Assembly (NCBI GenBank): GCA_022824945.1
Contig: JAJDYX010000049.1
Span: 30,486 to 94,485, forward strand
DNA length: 64,000 nucleotides
From: Candidatus Latescibacterota bacterium
GTDB taxonomy: Bacteria > Latescibacterota > UBA2968
Reading direction: 5' to 3'
A program made the position numbers and the translations under genes. How positions within the stretch are numbered: position 1 is the stretch's first letter; each line of letters opens with the position of its first letter. Shown here in pieces: positions 43,684 to 51,755 of the stretch. The notes under the pieces were generated by a model that made no database searches, was not told the origin of the DNA, and was given only the letters and a program-made list of their open reading frames with translations.

Positions 43684-44742
43684 ATGCCATTTCTCGAACT
43701 TCAAAACCTCCAAAAAACCTATCCCGACGGCACGCGGGCAGTCAGAGGTATTGACCTGCAAGTTGACAAAGGGGAATTTATCGTCCTCCTGGGGCCCTCG
43801 GGATGTGGAAAAACAACCACATTGCGGATGATCGCGGGGCTGGAAGACCCAACGGGCGGACAGATCACTCTCGACAATCAAAACGTTACGCACCTGCCGC
43901 CATCTCAACGCGATGTGGGATTTGTCTTCCAGTTTTACGCGCTCTACCCGCACATGACCGTCCAAAAAAACATCGCGTTTCCACTTGAGAACATCGGCAC
44001 ATCCCCCGCAGATATCGAAACGGCGATAGACCGCGTTGCCAGCGCCCTAAGTATTGAAACATTACTCAACCAATACCCCAGACAACTTTCAGGCGGCGAC
44101 CAACAGCGCGTCTCTCTTGCCCGTGCAATGGTACGAACCCCGGATATTTATCTCATGGACGAACCCCTGGGCACACTCGACGCAGAACATCGACTGGAAC
44201 TCAGAGCATTTATACGCCGCCAACAACTATCACTCTCCATAACCGCTATTTACGTCACACACGACCAGGAAGAAGCCATGAGCCTGGCGGACCGCATTGT
44301 CGTCATGGACAACGGCAAAATCAGACAAATCGGATCCCCATCAGAAATCTACACGCATCCCGCGGATCTCTTTGTCGCAAACTTTGTCGGCAGCCCGGGC
44401 ATGAATCTATTAAGCGGACAAATTGTACAACACGGAAATAGTCTAACGTTTACCCGCCCGGATACAGACATTCACATCCCCATCCGCGCGAACATCGCGC
44501 CCGCGCAAGTCATCTTTGGCATGCGCCCGGAATTTATCCGCCCCGCCAACCGCGGCATACCTGGCAAAGTCATCCTCAGCGAGTACCTCGGCAGCCACGG
44601 TTACGTACATGTGGATACGCCAATAGGCGAACTCGTAATGCGTACAACCGACCGCTTTGCCATCGGAGAAAAAATCCATCTACACCTGAATGAGACACAT
44701 ATTCGCCTGTTCGACCCGGATACGGAAACCGCCCTCGTATGA
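43684..44742 (+). CDS. Sugar ABC transporter ATP-binding protein (MalK/UgpC type), first copy
   Basis: 352 residues. Walker A GPSGCGKTT (about 38-46), Q-loop VFQFYALYPH, signature LSGGDQQR, Walker B IYLMDEPLG and the H-loop in VTHDQEEA. The last 110 residues form an OB-fold regulatory domain of the MalK type. It starts three bases after the permease stop. Aromatic FYALYPHMT fits CUT1 ATPases. Confidence 0.93.
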   Translation: MPFLELQNLQKTYPDGTRAVRGIDLQVDKGEFIVLLGPSGCGKTTTLRMIAGLEDPTGGQITLDNQNVTHLPPSQRDVGFVFQFYALYPHMTVQKNIAFPLENIGTSPADIETAIDRVASALSIETLLNQYPRQLSGGDQQRVSLARAMVRTPDIYLMDEPLGTLDAEHRLELRAFIRRQQLSLSITAIYVTHDQEEAMSLADRIVVMDNGKIRQIGSPSEIYTHPADLFVANFVGSPGMNLLSGQIVQHGNSLTFTRPDTDIHIPIRANIAPAQVIFGMRPEFIRPANRGIPGKVILSEYLGSHGYVHVDTPIGELVMRTTDRFAIGEKIHLHLNETHIRLFDPDTETALV

Positions 44743-45815
44743 ATGCCCCATTTCTCAAAATTGATAACCTGTCCAAAAATTACGGCGAAACGCCGGCACT
44801 CTCGGAAATCTCACTATCTCTCCACGCCGAAGAACTCCTCGTCATCCTGGGCCCAACAGGTGCGGGCAAAACAACGCTCTTGCGCATCATCGCGGGCCTC
44901 GAAACAGCGGACACTGGACGCATAACCGTCAAAGGCGCAAATATAACCCATCAGCTACCCGCAGAACGCGATATCGCCCTCGTCTTTCAGAACTTCTCAC
45001 TCTATCCCAACAAAACCGTGCGCCAAAATCTCGCATTTCCACTCCAGGCACCCGGGCGCAACCTTTCCAGAGAAGATATAGCAAACAGAATCTCTCACAC
45101 CGCCGACCTGCTTCGCATCACCCCGCTTCTACATCGACCTGCAACGCACTTATCCGGCGGCGAAATGCAACGCGTCGCAATCGGACGCGCCATCGTGCGC
45201 CAACCCCAACTCTTTCTCCTCGACGAACCCCTCACCAACCTGGACGCAAAATTGCGCGAAGTATTGCGCGTCGAACTCATCCGCCTCCAGCGAGACCTGC
45301 GAACGCCCATGATTTACGTCACCCACGACCGGGTGGAAGCCCTCTCAATGGGCGACCGAATCGCCGTCTTATCCGAAGGGAAAATCCTGCAAATCGGTAC
45401 CCCTGAAGCAATCTACCAACAGCCCAATTCTCCGATTGTCGCCCGTCAACTCGGCTATCCCCCCATCAATACCATAGACGTCCACAAACAGCGAAACCAA
45501 TGGTTCACAGCCTCGAATCAACCCATCATGACCGCAGATCACAACGCCCCTTCAAACGCCACCCTCGGCATCCGTGCGGAAAATATTTCACCCCGTGGAG
45601 GCGAAATTCCCGCAACCATCGAAGTCATAGAAGACCTCGGCGCATCAACCATCTTGCTCGCCGACTGGGCGGGACAATCCATTCAGATCTCAATCTCCGG
45701 CGAACAACAGTGGCGCGTCGGAGATGAGATATACCCATCTATTGATCCGAACCGCGTTCTGGTATGGGAAAAAAAGCAACCACAGATGAACACAGGCATG
45801 TCCCTGCGGGTGTAA
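44739..45815 (+). CDS. Sugar ABC transporter ATP-binding protein, second copy
   Basis: 358 residues, four-base overlap (ATGA) with the previous gene. Walker A GPTGAGKTT, signature LSGGEMQR, Walker B LFLLDEPLTNLDAK, and VTHDRVEA where the usual DQxEA is DRVEA. A C-terminal OB-fold domain is present. Two different MalK-type ATPases in one operon suggest a heterodimeric nucleotide-binding pair, as in some glycerol-type or trehalose-type transporters. Its last residues (QMNTGMSLRV) run into a low-complexity stretch and may be a recent extension. Confidence 0.92.
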   Translation: MNAPFLKIDNLSKNYGETPALSEISLSLHAEELLVILGPTGAGKTTLLRIIAGLETADTGRITVKGANITHQLPAERDIALVFQNFSLYPNKTVRQNLAFPLQAPGRNLSREDIANRISHTADLLRITPLLHRPATHLSGGEMQRVAIGRAIVRQPQLFLLDEPLTNLDAKLREVLRVELIRLQRDLRTPMIYVTHDRVEALSMGDRIAVLSEGKILQIGTPEAIYQQPNSPIVARQLGYPPINTIDVHKQRNQWFTASNQPIMTADHNAPSNATLGIRAENISPRGGEIPATIEVIEDLGASTILLADWAGQSIQISISGEQQWRVGDEIYPSIDPNRVLVWEKKQPQMNTGMSLRV

Positions 45816-45979
45816 GCAGGGATGAACACAGATGAAGACCCGTAGGGCTAAGGACGTAGCCTCCCCAAACGAAAGAGACAGATAGGCGATATGGATGTAT
45901 AGGATTTGAGTCGCGATCCAGTATTTGCGAACTGTGGATGGGCAAATTTGATAACCCATTCACAGTTTTTTTTTATAAA

Positions 45980-46036
45980 AATAGAAAAAGGAGACATATG
46001 AGGAAAAAGGAGATATATGAGGAAGAAAAAAGACAT
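45980..46036 (+). repeat. Tandem units each carrying a ribosome site and ATG
   Basis: In the 335-base gap before the DUF2059 gene, a unit of about 19 bases (AAAAAGGAGACATATGAGGA) is repeated two to three times with changes. The first ATG (45998) would give a 23-residue Lys/Glu-rich peptide ending at 46069. I see no other gene in this gap. Whether the peptide is made is unknown. Confidence 0.4.
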
Positions 46037-46054
46037 ATGCGTAATTTTTCGTTC

Positions 46055-46113
46055 TTGACATTGAAGTAGTAATCGGATTACCATACGGCTTAGCGTGTAC
46101 TCAAATTGAGTAC
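46055..46113 (+). promoter_or_regulatory. Promoter and 17-bp palindromic operator of the DUF2059 gene
   Basis: TTGACA (46055-46060), an 18-nt spacer and TACCAT (46079-46084) form a moderate promoter. Just after it lies the perfect palindrome GTACTCAAATTGAGTAC (46097-46113), positioned to repress from the start region. Confidence 0.55.
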
Positions 46114-46150
46114 CGCGTAACGTCGTAAATCGAGAAAGGAGACATACAGT

Positions 46151-46615
46151 ATGAAAACACGAATCATAATATGGGTGGCCTCATTGGTCTTAACAGGGAC
46201 ACTTAACGTAGTCGCAGAAGAAATGTCTGACCCGGCTGCTGTATCCAAGAGAGCGGATATCAAACGCCTGATGGAAGTAACAGATGTCAGCAGCCTCGGC
46301 ATGCAAATTATGAATCAGATGATTGTCACCATGAATCAAGGCCGTTCAGAGGCTCATAAAAAGTTCTGGACTGATTACATGGCTGAAGCTGACCCAAATG
46401 ATCTTATCGAAATGATCATACCCATTTATGAAAGGCATTTTACCCACGAGGAAATCAAGCAACTGATCGCATTTTATGAGTCTCCAATAGGGAAAAAGCT
46501 GATTAAAGTTCAACCTCAAATCATGATGGAATCCATGGCGGCGGGCGAAGAGTGGGGAAAAAAGTTGGTCCAGAAAGCTATGGAAAAACTCCGCGAAGAA
46601 GGGTACCATAAATAG
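46151..46615 (+). CDS. DUF2059 secreted protein
   Basis: 154 residues with a signal peptide (about 1-22, ending VVAEE). The mature part has the DUF2059 pattern: FTHEEIKQLIAFYESPIGKKLIKVQPQIMMESM. These periplasmic proteins occur widely and have no known activity. An AAAGGAG-like site precedes the ATG. Regulation by the palindrome upstream is likely. Confidence 0.88.
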   Translation: MKTRIIIWVASLVLTGTLNVVAEEMSDPAAVSKRADIKRLMEVTDVSSLGMQIMNQMIVTMNQGRSEAHKKFWTDYMAEADPNDLIEMIIPIYERHFTHEEIKQLIAFYESPIGKKLIKVQPQIMMESMAAGEEWGKKLVQKAMEKLREEGYHK

Positions 46616-46659
46616 GTGTGTTTCAAAATCTTCATAGACTTCATGGAGAGGAACCGGCT

Positions 46660-46749
46660 GTGGAAGCGTTTATCATTTTGACCATTCTCATTATCGTAAT
46701 CCTTGGGACTTTTGGCCGATGGGCAAAGGGTTTATTTGAACCAGAGTAA
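46660..46749 (+). CDS. 29-residue single-span membrane peptide
   Basis: A GTG at 46660 behind GGAGAGG starts MEAFIILTILIIVILGTFGR and ends WAKGLFEPE. It has one hydrophobic span then a positive turn, the profile of small bacterial membrane proteins. It follows the DUF2059 gene by 44 bases and is closed by a terminator, so it is probably the last gene of that transcript. Confidence 0.5.
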   Translation: MEAFIILTILIIVILGTFGRWAKGLFEPE

Positions 46750-46776
46750 AAAATTATATGCAAAGCAGATCCAAAC

Positions 46777-46808
46777 AAAAAAGCCGACGCAAACGGTCGG
46801 CTTTTTTT
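46777..46808 (+). terminator. Rho-independent terminator
   Basis: GCCGAC (46783-46788), loop GCAAACG, GTCGGC (46796-46801), then seven T; the preceding A run makes it usable in both directions. Confidence 0.8.
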
Positions 46809-46904
46809 CATCAACCCAAAAAAAATGAAAAAATCTAACATATGAACAATGATTCTAATATATGAGCAATCTTTTTCAATTGAAATCACAGCCGCAATGG
46901 TGTT

Positions 46905-46985
46905 ATCATAAAAAAGCCGCTGACAAGACCAGGACAAGTCAACTGTCAGCGGCAGCAAATATCTCAAGCTGATAACTTGAGAAGG
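46905..46985 (+). ncRNA. Candidate structured element, copy A
   Basis: First stem GCCGCTGAC (46916-46924) with GTCAGCGGC (46945-46953), inside it GAC (46927-46929) with GTC (46938-46940); second stem TCTCAAG (46962-46968) with CTTGAGA (46976-46982). Stems are kept in copies B and C by paired changes while the loop GACC..GG.CAAGTC is conserved. It lies in the 525-base stretch before the regulator gene at 47275, which holds no convincing gene. Read on the minus strand the first stem plus the A run would resemble a terminator. Confidence 0.5.
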
Positions 46986-47033
46986 TTAGACTAAGGTAGC
47001 GACCTGAAGAGCGATTGTCAATGCAAAGTAAAA

Positions 47034-47079
47034 GAACATAATGTTCAATCGAAAAGTGAAAAGTGAACATTATGTTCAC
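47034..47079 (+). promoter_or_regulatory. Pair of GAACAT-type palindromes
   Basis: GAACATAATGTTC (47034-47046) and GTGAACATTATGTTCAC (47063-47079) share the same half-site, and their centres are 31 bp apart, three helical turns. They are about 200 bases before the regulator gene and look like a cooperative operator pair. Confidence 0.55.
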
Positions 47080-47274
47080 CTCTTAATTTGATATTCAGCC
47101 TGACTTTTACCCCAGAATATCCTTTATGCGAAATAAAAATAACGTCTTACAAAAATTATCATCTAAAAAATCCACATTGGCACACATGTTGCATATATCT
47201 GTTTACGCAGAGAAAAATCTGGTCGAAATATATTGCCATAAATCAATTATTTTTTTATTTAGGGAGACATACGT

Positions 47275-48111
47275 TTGCGAAAATATAGAACAATTCCCCC
47301 TCTCGCCGAGCATTCGCGTCCTGATCTTAACAAGCGGAAAATTCTGATCATAGATCACGACACTCGCGTTCTCTCGACCCTTGTGGAATTCCTGAGAGAT
47401 GAACCTTATGATGTGCTCACAGCAGAAAATGCAAAAGAAGGACTTAAAATTCTGAGACGAAAGAAGATCAACCTCGTCATCGCTGAAATGTATATGGCCG
47501 GTCTCGATGGAGTCGCATTTTTGGAGCGCGTTGCAGCAGATAACATTCAGACAAACGTCCTGATCATGGGAAGCGTCTTGTTCATGGAAGTAACGAAAAA
47601 AATAATCACAGCAGGTGCTGTGGGCGTACTGGATAAACCGATTGTGAAGGACAAATTTTTGGCAGAGGTCAAAAACTGTATCCCGCTGAATGAAGAGGGA
47701 TACAGCGGGTCTCGGGTCCGTGAAGCACTCCCTGCACAGCCCAAGTCATTTCAACAGCCATTGAACGCTGGTCGAGAGCAGGTTTCACCAGAGGCGTTGG
47801 AATCATTTTTGGAGGAGCGTTATAGAGATCCAGGCCTGAAATTTGAAGAACTCGCACACCATTTTCAGATCACCCCACCACACTGTCATGTGCTATTCAG
47901 AAAATTTTTTAACAAGATCTTCAGCGAGAAATTGCGAGAGGTCAGAATATCGCATGCAGAGCATTTTTTGACGGGATCATCACTGTTGATAGATGAAATT
48001 GCACGCCTGTGTGGGTTTAATTCATCAAGTTGTTTCTGTAAGGCTTTCAAGAGGATACATGGCATTTCTGCAACTCAATACCGCAAAAAAGTTTGGCACG
48101 GAGAAAGTTAG
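47275..48111 (+). CDS. Response regulator-like protein with AraC-type HTH; acceptor Asp replaced by Glu
   Basis: 278 residues from a TTG at 47275, supported by AGGGAG eight bases upstream; no other start fits the domain. The receiver domain (about 20-140) has D27 of the acidic pocket (LIIDHD), S100 and K121 (LDKP). The acceptor position in NLVIAEMYMAGLDG is Glu71 instead of Asp, which in other regulators mimics phosphorylation. The C-terminal part (about 175-275) is an AraC/XylS double HTH ending in IARLCGFNSSSCFCKAFKRIHGISATQYR. No kinase gene adjoins. It probably activates the peptide-like locus downstream (inference). Confidence 0.82.
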   Translation: MRKYRTIPPLAEHSRPDLNKRKILIIDHDTRVLSTLVEFLRDEPYDVLTAENAKEGLKILRRKKINLVIAEMYMAGLDGVAFLERVAADNIQTNVLIMGSVLFMEVTKKIITAGAVGVLDKPIVKDKFLAEVKNCIPLNEEGYSGSRVREALPAQPKSFQQPLNAGREQVSPEALESFLEERYRDPGLKFEELAHHFQITPPHCHVLFRKFFNKIFSEKLREVRISHAEHFLTGSSLLIDEIARLCGFNSSSCFCKAFKRIHGISATQYRKKVWHGES

Positions 48112-48181
48112 ACGTTTTCCGAAGATGGTGGTAAACGGAACAAATTTTTAGATTTGAAATCGCAAGAGTCAATTATTTTAT

Positions 48182-48275
48182 AAAAAAAGCCGCCGACAGA
48201 CCCTGGCAAGTCGAGTGTCGGCGGCAACAGCAGTTCAAAGCTCAAGCATTTGGGAATGTGAGCTTGATGGTAAGA
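48182..48275 (+). ncRNA. Candidate structured element, copy B
   Basis: First stem GCCGCCGACA (48189-48198) with TGTCGGCGGC (48216-48225), inner GAC/GTC around CCTGGCAA; second stem AAGCTCA (48238-48244) with TGAGCTT (48259-48265). Best-formed of the three copies. It is about 60 bases upstream of the carrier-protein gene and directly after the regulator gene. Confidence 0.55.
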
Positions 48276-48293
48276 TACCTTTTGAGGGGTAGG

Positions 48294-48322
48294 TTGTCAA
48301 CCATCGTGTAACCGGATATAAA
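48294..48322 (+). promoter_or_regulatory. Promoter that would give a leaderless transcript
   Basis: TTGTCA (48294-48299), a 17-nt spacer and TATAAA (48317-48322). The ATG of the next gene is only five bases after the -10 box, and no ribosome site precedes it. Confidence 0.5.
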
Positions 48323-48327
48323 ATTTT

Positions 48328-48606
48328 ATGACAAAAAACACAATAACAACATCCGAGATTGAGAATCAGATTCAAGGTCTGGTCCTGAAGGCATTGGACC
48401 GTGAAGTCCCATCCGATGACATAGATTGGGACGATCTTCCTTTGAATTCTATACTCGACTCTATTTCCACTCTGGCCCTGGTGACAGGCTTAGAGGATAC
48501 ATTTGACGTGGTCGTAGAGGACGAAGAACTCACAGAAGAAATGCTGACTTCGACACATTCGGTAGCGAAGTATATATATGAGAAATTAGCCACTGATACA
48601 CATTGA
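48328..48606 (+). CDS. Acyl carrier protein-like protein
   Basis: 92 residues, acidic and helical. The helix-2 motif NSILDSISTLALVTGLEDTFDV places Ser45 where carrier proteins bear phosphopantetheine (normally DSL). The downstream VVEDEELTEEMLTSTHSVAKYIYEKL fits helices 3-4. It could carry an acyl or aminoacyl group, or a peptide intermediate. It is followed after ten bases by the subtilisin-DUF1611 fusion, so the two are linked in function. No ketosynthase, adenylation enzyme or transferase is visible nearby, which makes a standalone use likely. Confidence 0.8.
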   Translation: MTKNTITTSEIENQIQGLVLKALDREVPSDDIDWDDLPLNSILDSISTLALVTGLEDTFDVVVEDEELTEEMLTSTHSVAKYIYEKLATDTH

Positions 48607-48616
48607 AAGGTTTTTG

Positions 48617-50515
48617 ATGGCGCATTTTTTTTCTGAGCTGACAGGTACAGGTACCCGGGTAGGCGTTATTGATAGCGGTTTTAACGTCGGCCACAAAGAT
48701 GTGCATGTGTTGAATGGTACCAGTTTCAGCAAGGGCGATCAGGATTCAAATTACAAGGATATGATCGGACACGGCACAGCCTGTATTGGCGTCATCCACT
48801 CTAAGGCTCCCAATGCTGAATTTTTGCCTGTCAAAATTTTTGAGTCAGAGCTGATAACGACAATGGATATTTTGTGCAAGGCGATCTACTGGTGTGTTAA
48901 ACATCACTGTCACATTATCAATTTGAGTTTGGGCACTATAGATGAGAGCGATAGCGATGTTTTGAAGGAAGCCTGTGATTTTGCACACAAACACCAGACG
49001 TTCATTGTTGCTGCCACATCAAATGATGGACAACCGAGTATTCCTGCGTCTTTTCCCAATGTCTTTGGCGTAGCTGGAGGAAAAGTTAATGGAAAACTTG
49101 ATTACTTTTTTGACCCTCACGAAAAAATACAATTTGTCGCACGGGGAGACCGTCAACGCCTCAATTGGCTGGAAGGCAAACAGATATTTATGGGCGGATC
49201 GAGCTTTGCGGCTCCGCATATTTCTGGCTTGATTGCTCTGATTATAGAGAAATACAATGGCATAAATTTCAACGACCTGACAGAAATTTTGAAGCTACAT
49301 TCCTTAAGCCAATGTCCCGAGTTGGTAGATAGCAGCGCTTATGCGATGAACGGGATGCCCAGGTCTCACTCAGACGCTTCTATCCGCGATCTCAATAAGG
49401 CAAACACACCAGACTGGATAGAAGAGGCTGTGATTTTCCCCTATAACAAAGAAATGCATGGGTTGGTGCGGTTTCGGAAGTTATTGCCGTTTAGAATTGC
49501 AAGGGTAACTGACGTTGTTGGAAAAAGAACCATAGGCAAAGATTGTGGGGAGGTTATTGGTGGGGCCGAATCTAATTTGATCATACAACAAAATTTGGAA
49601 GACTGCCTGCAATACGGCGATACGCTCATTTTGGGTTATTTGGACGAAATTAGCCGGATTAAGAAACGCGATATGTTACGAGAATCCCTAAAACTGGCAT
49701 TGAAGCATAACAAGAATGTTTACAGTCTGAGCCCTATTGCAAATAAGCAATACGAAAGCATACACAAAGCATTTGAGGAAAAACATCTGCATTATGCAGC
49801 ACCGACCATTGATTTTGCAACTTATGAGGCTTTGACCAAAACTTATGATTGGAGAAGTAGAAGCCAGAAACCTGTCGTGGGCATATTTGGAACAGGACCG
49901 CAGCAAGGCAAATTCACCGCTCAATTGGCATTGAGAAAACAATTACAGAAAATTGGCTATAAAGTTGGTCAACTGGGCACAGAACATCAATCTGCCTTAT
50001 TTGATTTCGATTTTACATTTCCAAATGGATATGACGGGCATCAGAGCATCCAAATTCCCATGGATTTGCACATTCCACTCCTAAATTCCGCTATGGTCGG
50101 TATCGAACAATCAGACCCGGATATTATCGTTGTTGGTGGTCAGTCCGGTATCATACCTCATAGCTTTTACGAAAAATCTCAGAGTTACACTTTACCCTCA
50201 TTGATCTTGCTCTTTGGAACCGTTCCCGATGCATATATCCTGCTCGTTAATTCTATCGACGAACCTGAATTTATACAGGAAAATATCCGTGTGTTAGAGA
50301 GCTTGGGAAAAGGAAAAGTTATTCTGCTTGTTTTTAGTGATAAGAAAAAAATTGTTAATGACACGGTCAACACAGTCGTCAGTCAGCCGCTTTGTAGAGA
50401 GGAAATTTGTCAAACGATATCGAGCCTGGAATCAACTCAGGGCCTGCCAGCTACTGAGATAATTAGCGCAGAAGGGCGCAAGAAGATGGTCGATGTTGTT
50501 ATTGATTTTTTTTAG
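48617..50515 (+). CDS. Subtilisin-like (S8) protease fused to DUF1611 P-loop domain
   Basis: 632 residues from the ATG behind GAAAGG. No signal peptide, so it is cytoplasmic. Residues about 1-235 are a compact subtilase with D19 (VGVIDSGFN), H52 (GHGTA), the oxyanion Asn136 (SNDG) and S196 (GGSSFAAPH): complete triad, no propeptide. Residues about 255-632 match DUF1611, including KPVVGIFGTGPQQGKFTAQL and PDIIVVGGQSGII. Some DUF1611 proteins are described as D-glutamate N-acetyltransferases (DgcN). A protease plus acyltransferase-like fusion beside a carrier protein and a small peptide suggests peptide maturation, but this is inference. Confidence 0.78.
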   Translation: MAHFFSELTGTGTRVGVIDSGFNVGHKDVHVLNGTSFSKGDQDSNYKDMIGHGTACIGVIHSKAPNAEFLPVKIFESELITTMDILCKAIYWCVKHHCHIINLSLGTIDESDSDVLKEACDFAHKHQTFIVAATSNDGQPSIPASFPNVFGVAGGKVNGKLDYFFDPHEKIQFVARGDRQRLNWLEGKQIFMGGSSFAAPHISGLIALIIEKYNGINFNDLTEILKLHSLSQCPELVDSSAYAMNGMPRSHSDASIRDLNKANTPDWIEEAVIFPYNKEMHGLVRFRKLLPFRIARVTDVVGKRTIGKDCGEVIGGAESNLIIQQNLEDCLQYGDTLILGYLDEISRIKKRDMLRESLKLALKHNKNVYSLSPIANKQYESIHKAFEEKHLHYAAPTIDFATYEALTKTYDWRSRSQKPVVGIFGTGPQQGKFTAQLALRKQLQKIGYKVGQLGTEHQSALFDFDFTFPNGYDGHQSIQIPMDLHIPLLNSAMVGIEQSDPDIIVVGGQSGIIPHSFYEKSQSYTLPSLILLFGTVPDAYILLVNSIDEPEFIQENIRVLESLGKGKVILLVFSDKKKIVNDTVNTVVSQPLCREEICQTISSLESTQGLPATEIISAEGRKKMVDVVIDFF

Positions 50516-50534
50516 AGGCTATTTCCTGAGAGTG

Positions 50535-50551
50535 CGGGCGTCTCTCGCCCG
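50535..50551. repeat. Short hairpin between genes
   Basis: CGGGCG-TCTCT-CGCCCG, no T run; resembles widespread CGGGCG intergenic repeats. Confidence 0.4.
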
Positions 50552-50575
50552 TATCAATAATGTGAGTAAGGTAAA

Positions 50576-51298
50576 ATGCAAAACATCCACAAAATATCGC
50601 TGATTTTGAACATCCTGCTATCTGTTCTCCTTTTGGTTGCGTTATTTGGGATATGGAAGGTAAGAAATACGAACGCTCGCCGTTGGGAGGAAATCAGAGA
50701 CCTCCGAAAAGAGACTGCAGATTACAAGGAGCACATAAACACTTCTACCTATGCCTCCAATTATCAAGGGCAGGAATTTCCGAAGTTGCAATTGAAAAAC
50801 ACAAATGGCGATTGGATTTCAACGGACTTTTCTAAAACAGGAGAAGGATTGGTTCTGGTCTTCAAGCCGCAAGACTGTCAGCCCTGTCTAATCACCCAAA
50901 TAAAATTACTGGCGCATGTGTACCAAAATCAGGATCCCGAAAAGCGCTTTCCAATTTATGCTTTTGCCAATGTTCCCGCGAGCGTGTTAAAAAGATACAA
51001 AAGGAGTTTTAACCTCCATTACGAGTTGCTTCCGGATACTGATAACATGCTCTTCCAAAATGAATTACTTACCCATCGCACTCCAGCTATTTTTGTTGTA
51101 AACAAGAAAAATATCATAACGCATTGTCACTTGCCTTCAAAAGATCGACCTCAAAATACAGTCCTCTTTTTTGGTGTGATTCAAAGACATTTGCGTTTGC
51201 AAAAACCACTTCTGAACGATCATCTTAAAGGGTTGACCTATTCTCAAATTATTGCCGAAAATTTTGACACTACTCCTTTATCTATATTTATTTATTGA
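50576..51298 (+). CDS. Membrane-anchored thioredoxin/TlpA-like protein
   Basis: 240 residues with one N-terminal membrane segment (about 7-27) and a periplasmic thioredoxin fold. The active site is C101-Q-P-C104 in KPQDCQPCLI and the cis-Pro is in HRTPAIFVV. It would reduce or form disulfides outside the membrane, here possibly in the small Cys peptide made from the next gene. MauE at 57783 may feed it electrons. A GTAAGG-like site precedes the ATG. A C-terminal tail of about 35 residues is unusual. Confidence 0.85.
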   Translation: MQNIHKISLILNILLSVLLLVALFGIWKVRNTNARRWEEIRDLRKETADYKEHINTSTYASNYQGQEFPKLQLKNTNGDWISTDFSKTGEGLVLVFKPQDCQPCLITQIKLLAHVYQNQDPEKRFPIYAFANVPASVLKRYKRSFNLHYELLPDTDNMLFQNELLTHRTPAIFVVNKKNIITHCHLPSKDRPQNTVLFFGVIQRHLRLQKPLLNDHLKGLTYSQIIAENFDTTPLSIFIY

Positions 51299-51431
51299 TG
51301 TTTATGAACAATATCTAGCTATGTTGATACAATACCAGAATGATAATGATTTTACTTGGGCCCATCAAGGAAGGTGTATCTTATGTAGAAGCACACTTTG
51401 ATTTGACTCAAAAACGAAAGGAGGTGATATT

Positions 51432-51662
51432 ATGAAATCTTTGATAAAGCCAGTGAAGTTTAATACTGTGTCCCCATGTATTTACGGATATGAAGATGAA
51501 GATGAAACTAATGATGATGGCACACCTTTTAATGGGTCTGATTGGCGCACTACAACTTCCCGCCGGGGCCAAAATTTTGTCACAGTGAATACGTGCGTAA
51601 CAACTGACTACCCGCCGAAAAGATGCACGGTGGGTAATGCAATAGTTACCTGGAATTTTTAG
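51432..51662 (+). CDS. Small Cys-containing peptide, candidate RiPP-like precursor
   Basis: 76 residues behind AAAGGAGGTGAT, the strongest ribosome site in the window and typical of highly made peptides. A basic start (MKSLIKPVKFN), an acidic middle (YEDEDETNDDG) and a Thr/Cys-rich end with three Cys (16, 55 and 65) and many Thr and Ser. No signal peptide. It resembles leader-plus-core design, but no known leader motif or double-Gly site is visible. A hairpin follows the stop (51693). Function is unknown; export by the ABC protein at 55444 is a guess. Confidence 0.6.
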   Translation: MKSLIKPVKFNTVSPCIYGYEDEDETNDDGTPFNGSDWRTTTSRRGQNFVTVNTCVTTDYPPKRCTVGNAIVTWNF

Positions 51663-51692
51663 TGTGCAACTGACTTGATGGGCTCCTAATGA

Positions 51693-51728
51693 CTCGGTGT
51701 TCTCGGTAAACCAACAGGGAACACCGAG
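51693..51728 (+). terminator. Hairpin after the small peptide gene (attenuator-like)
   Basis: CTCGGTGTTC (51693-51702) and GAACACCGAG (51719-51728), 10-bp stem with a 16-nt loop and no T run. It may stabilise the peptide message or limit read-through into the genes downstream. Confidence 0.5.
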
Positions 51729-51755
51729 CCAACGATAATAGAAAGATTATCACCA

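Noticed and set aside
47088..47347. Two short plus-strand frames before the regulator gene
   Set aside because: AT-rich and without ribosome sites; they overlap the leader and true start of the regulator.
48189..48225. Element B as a plain terminator of the regulator gene
   Set aside because: On the plus strand no T run follows the stem; the A run precedes it, so only a minus-strand terminator would fit, and no minus-strand gene is there. Kept as a structured element with this caveat.
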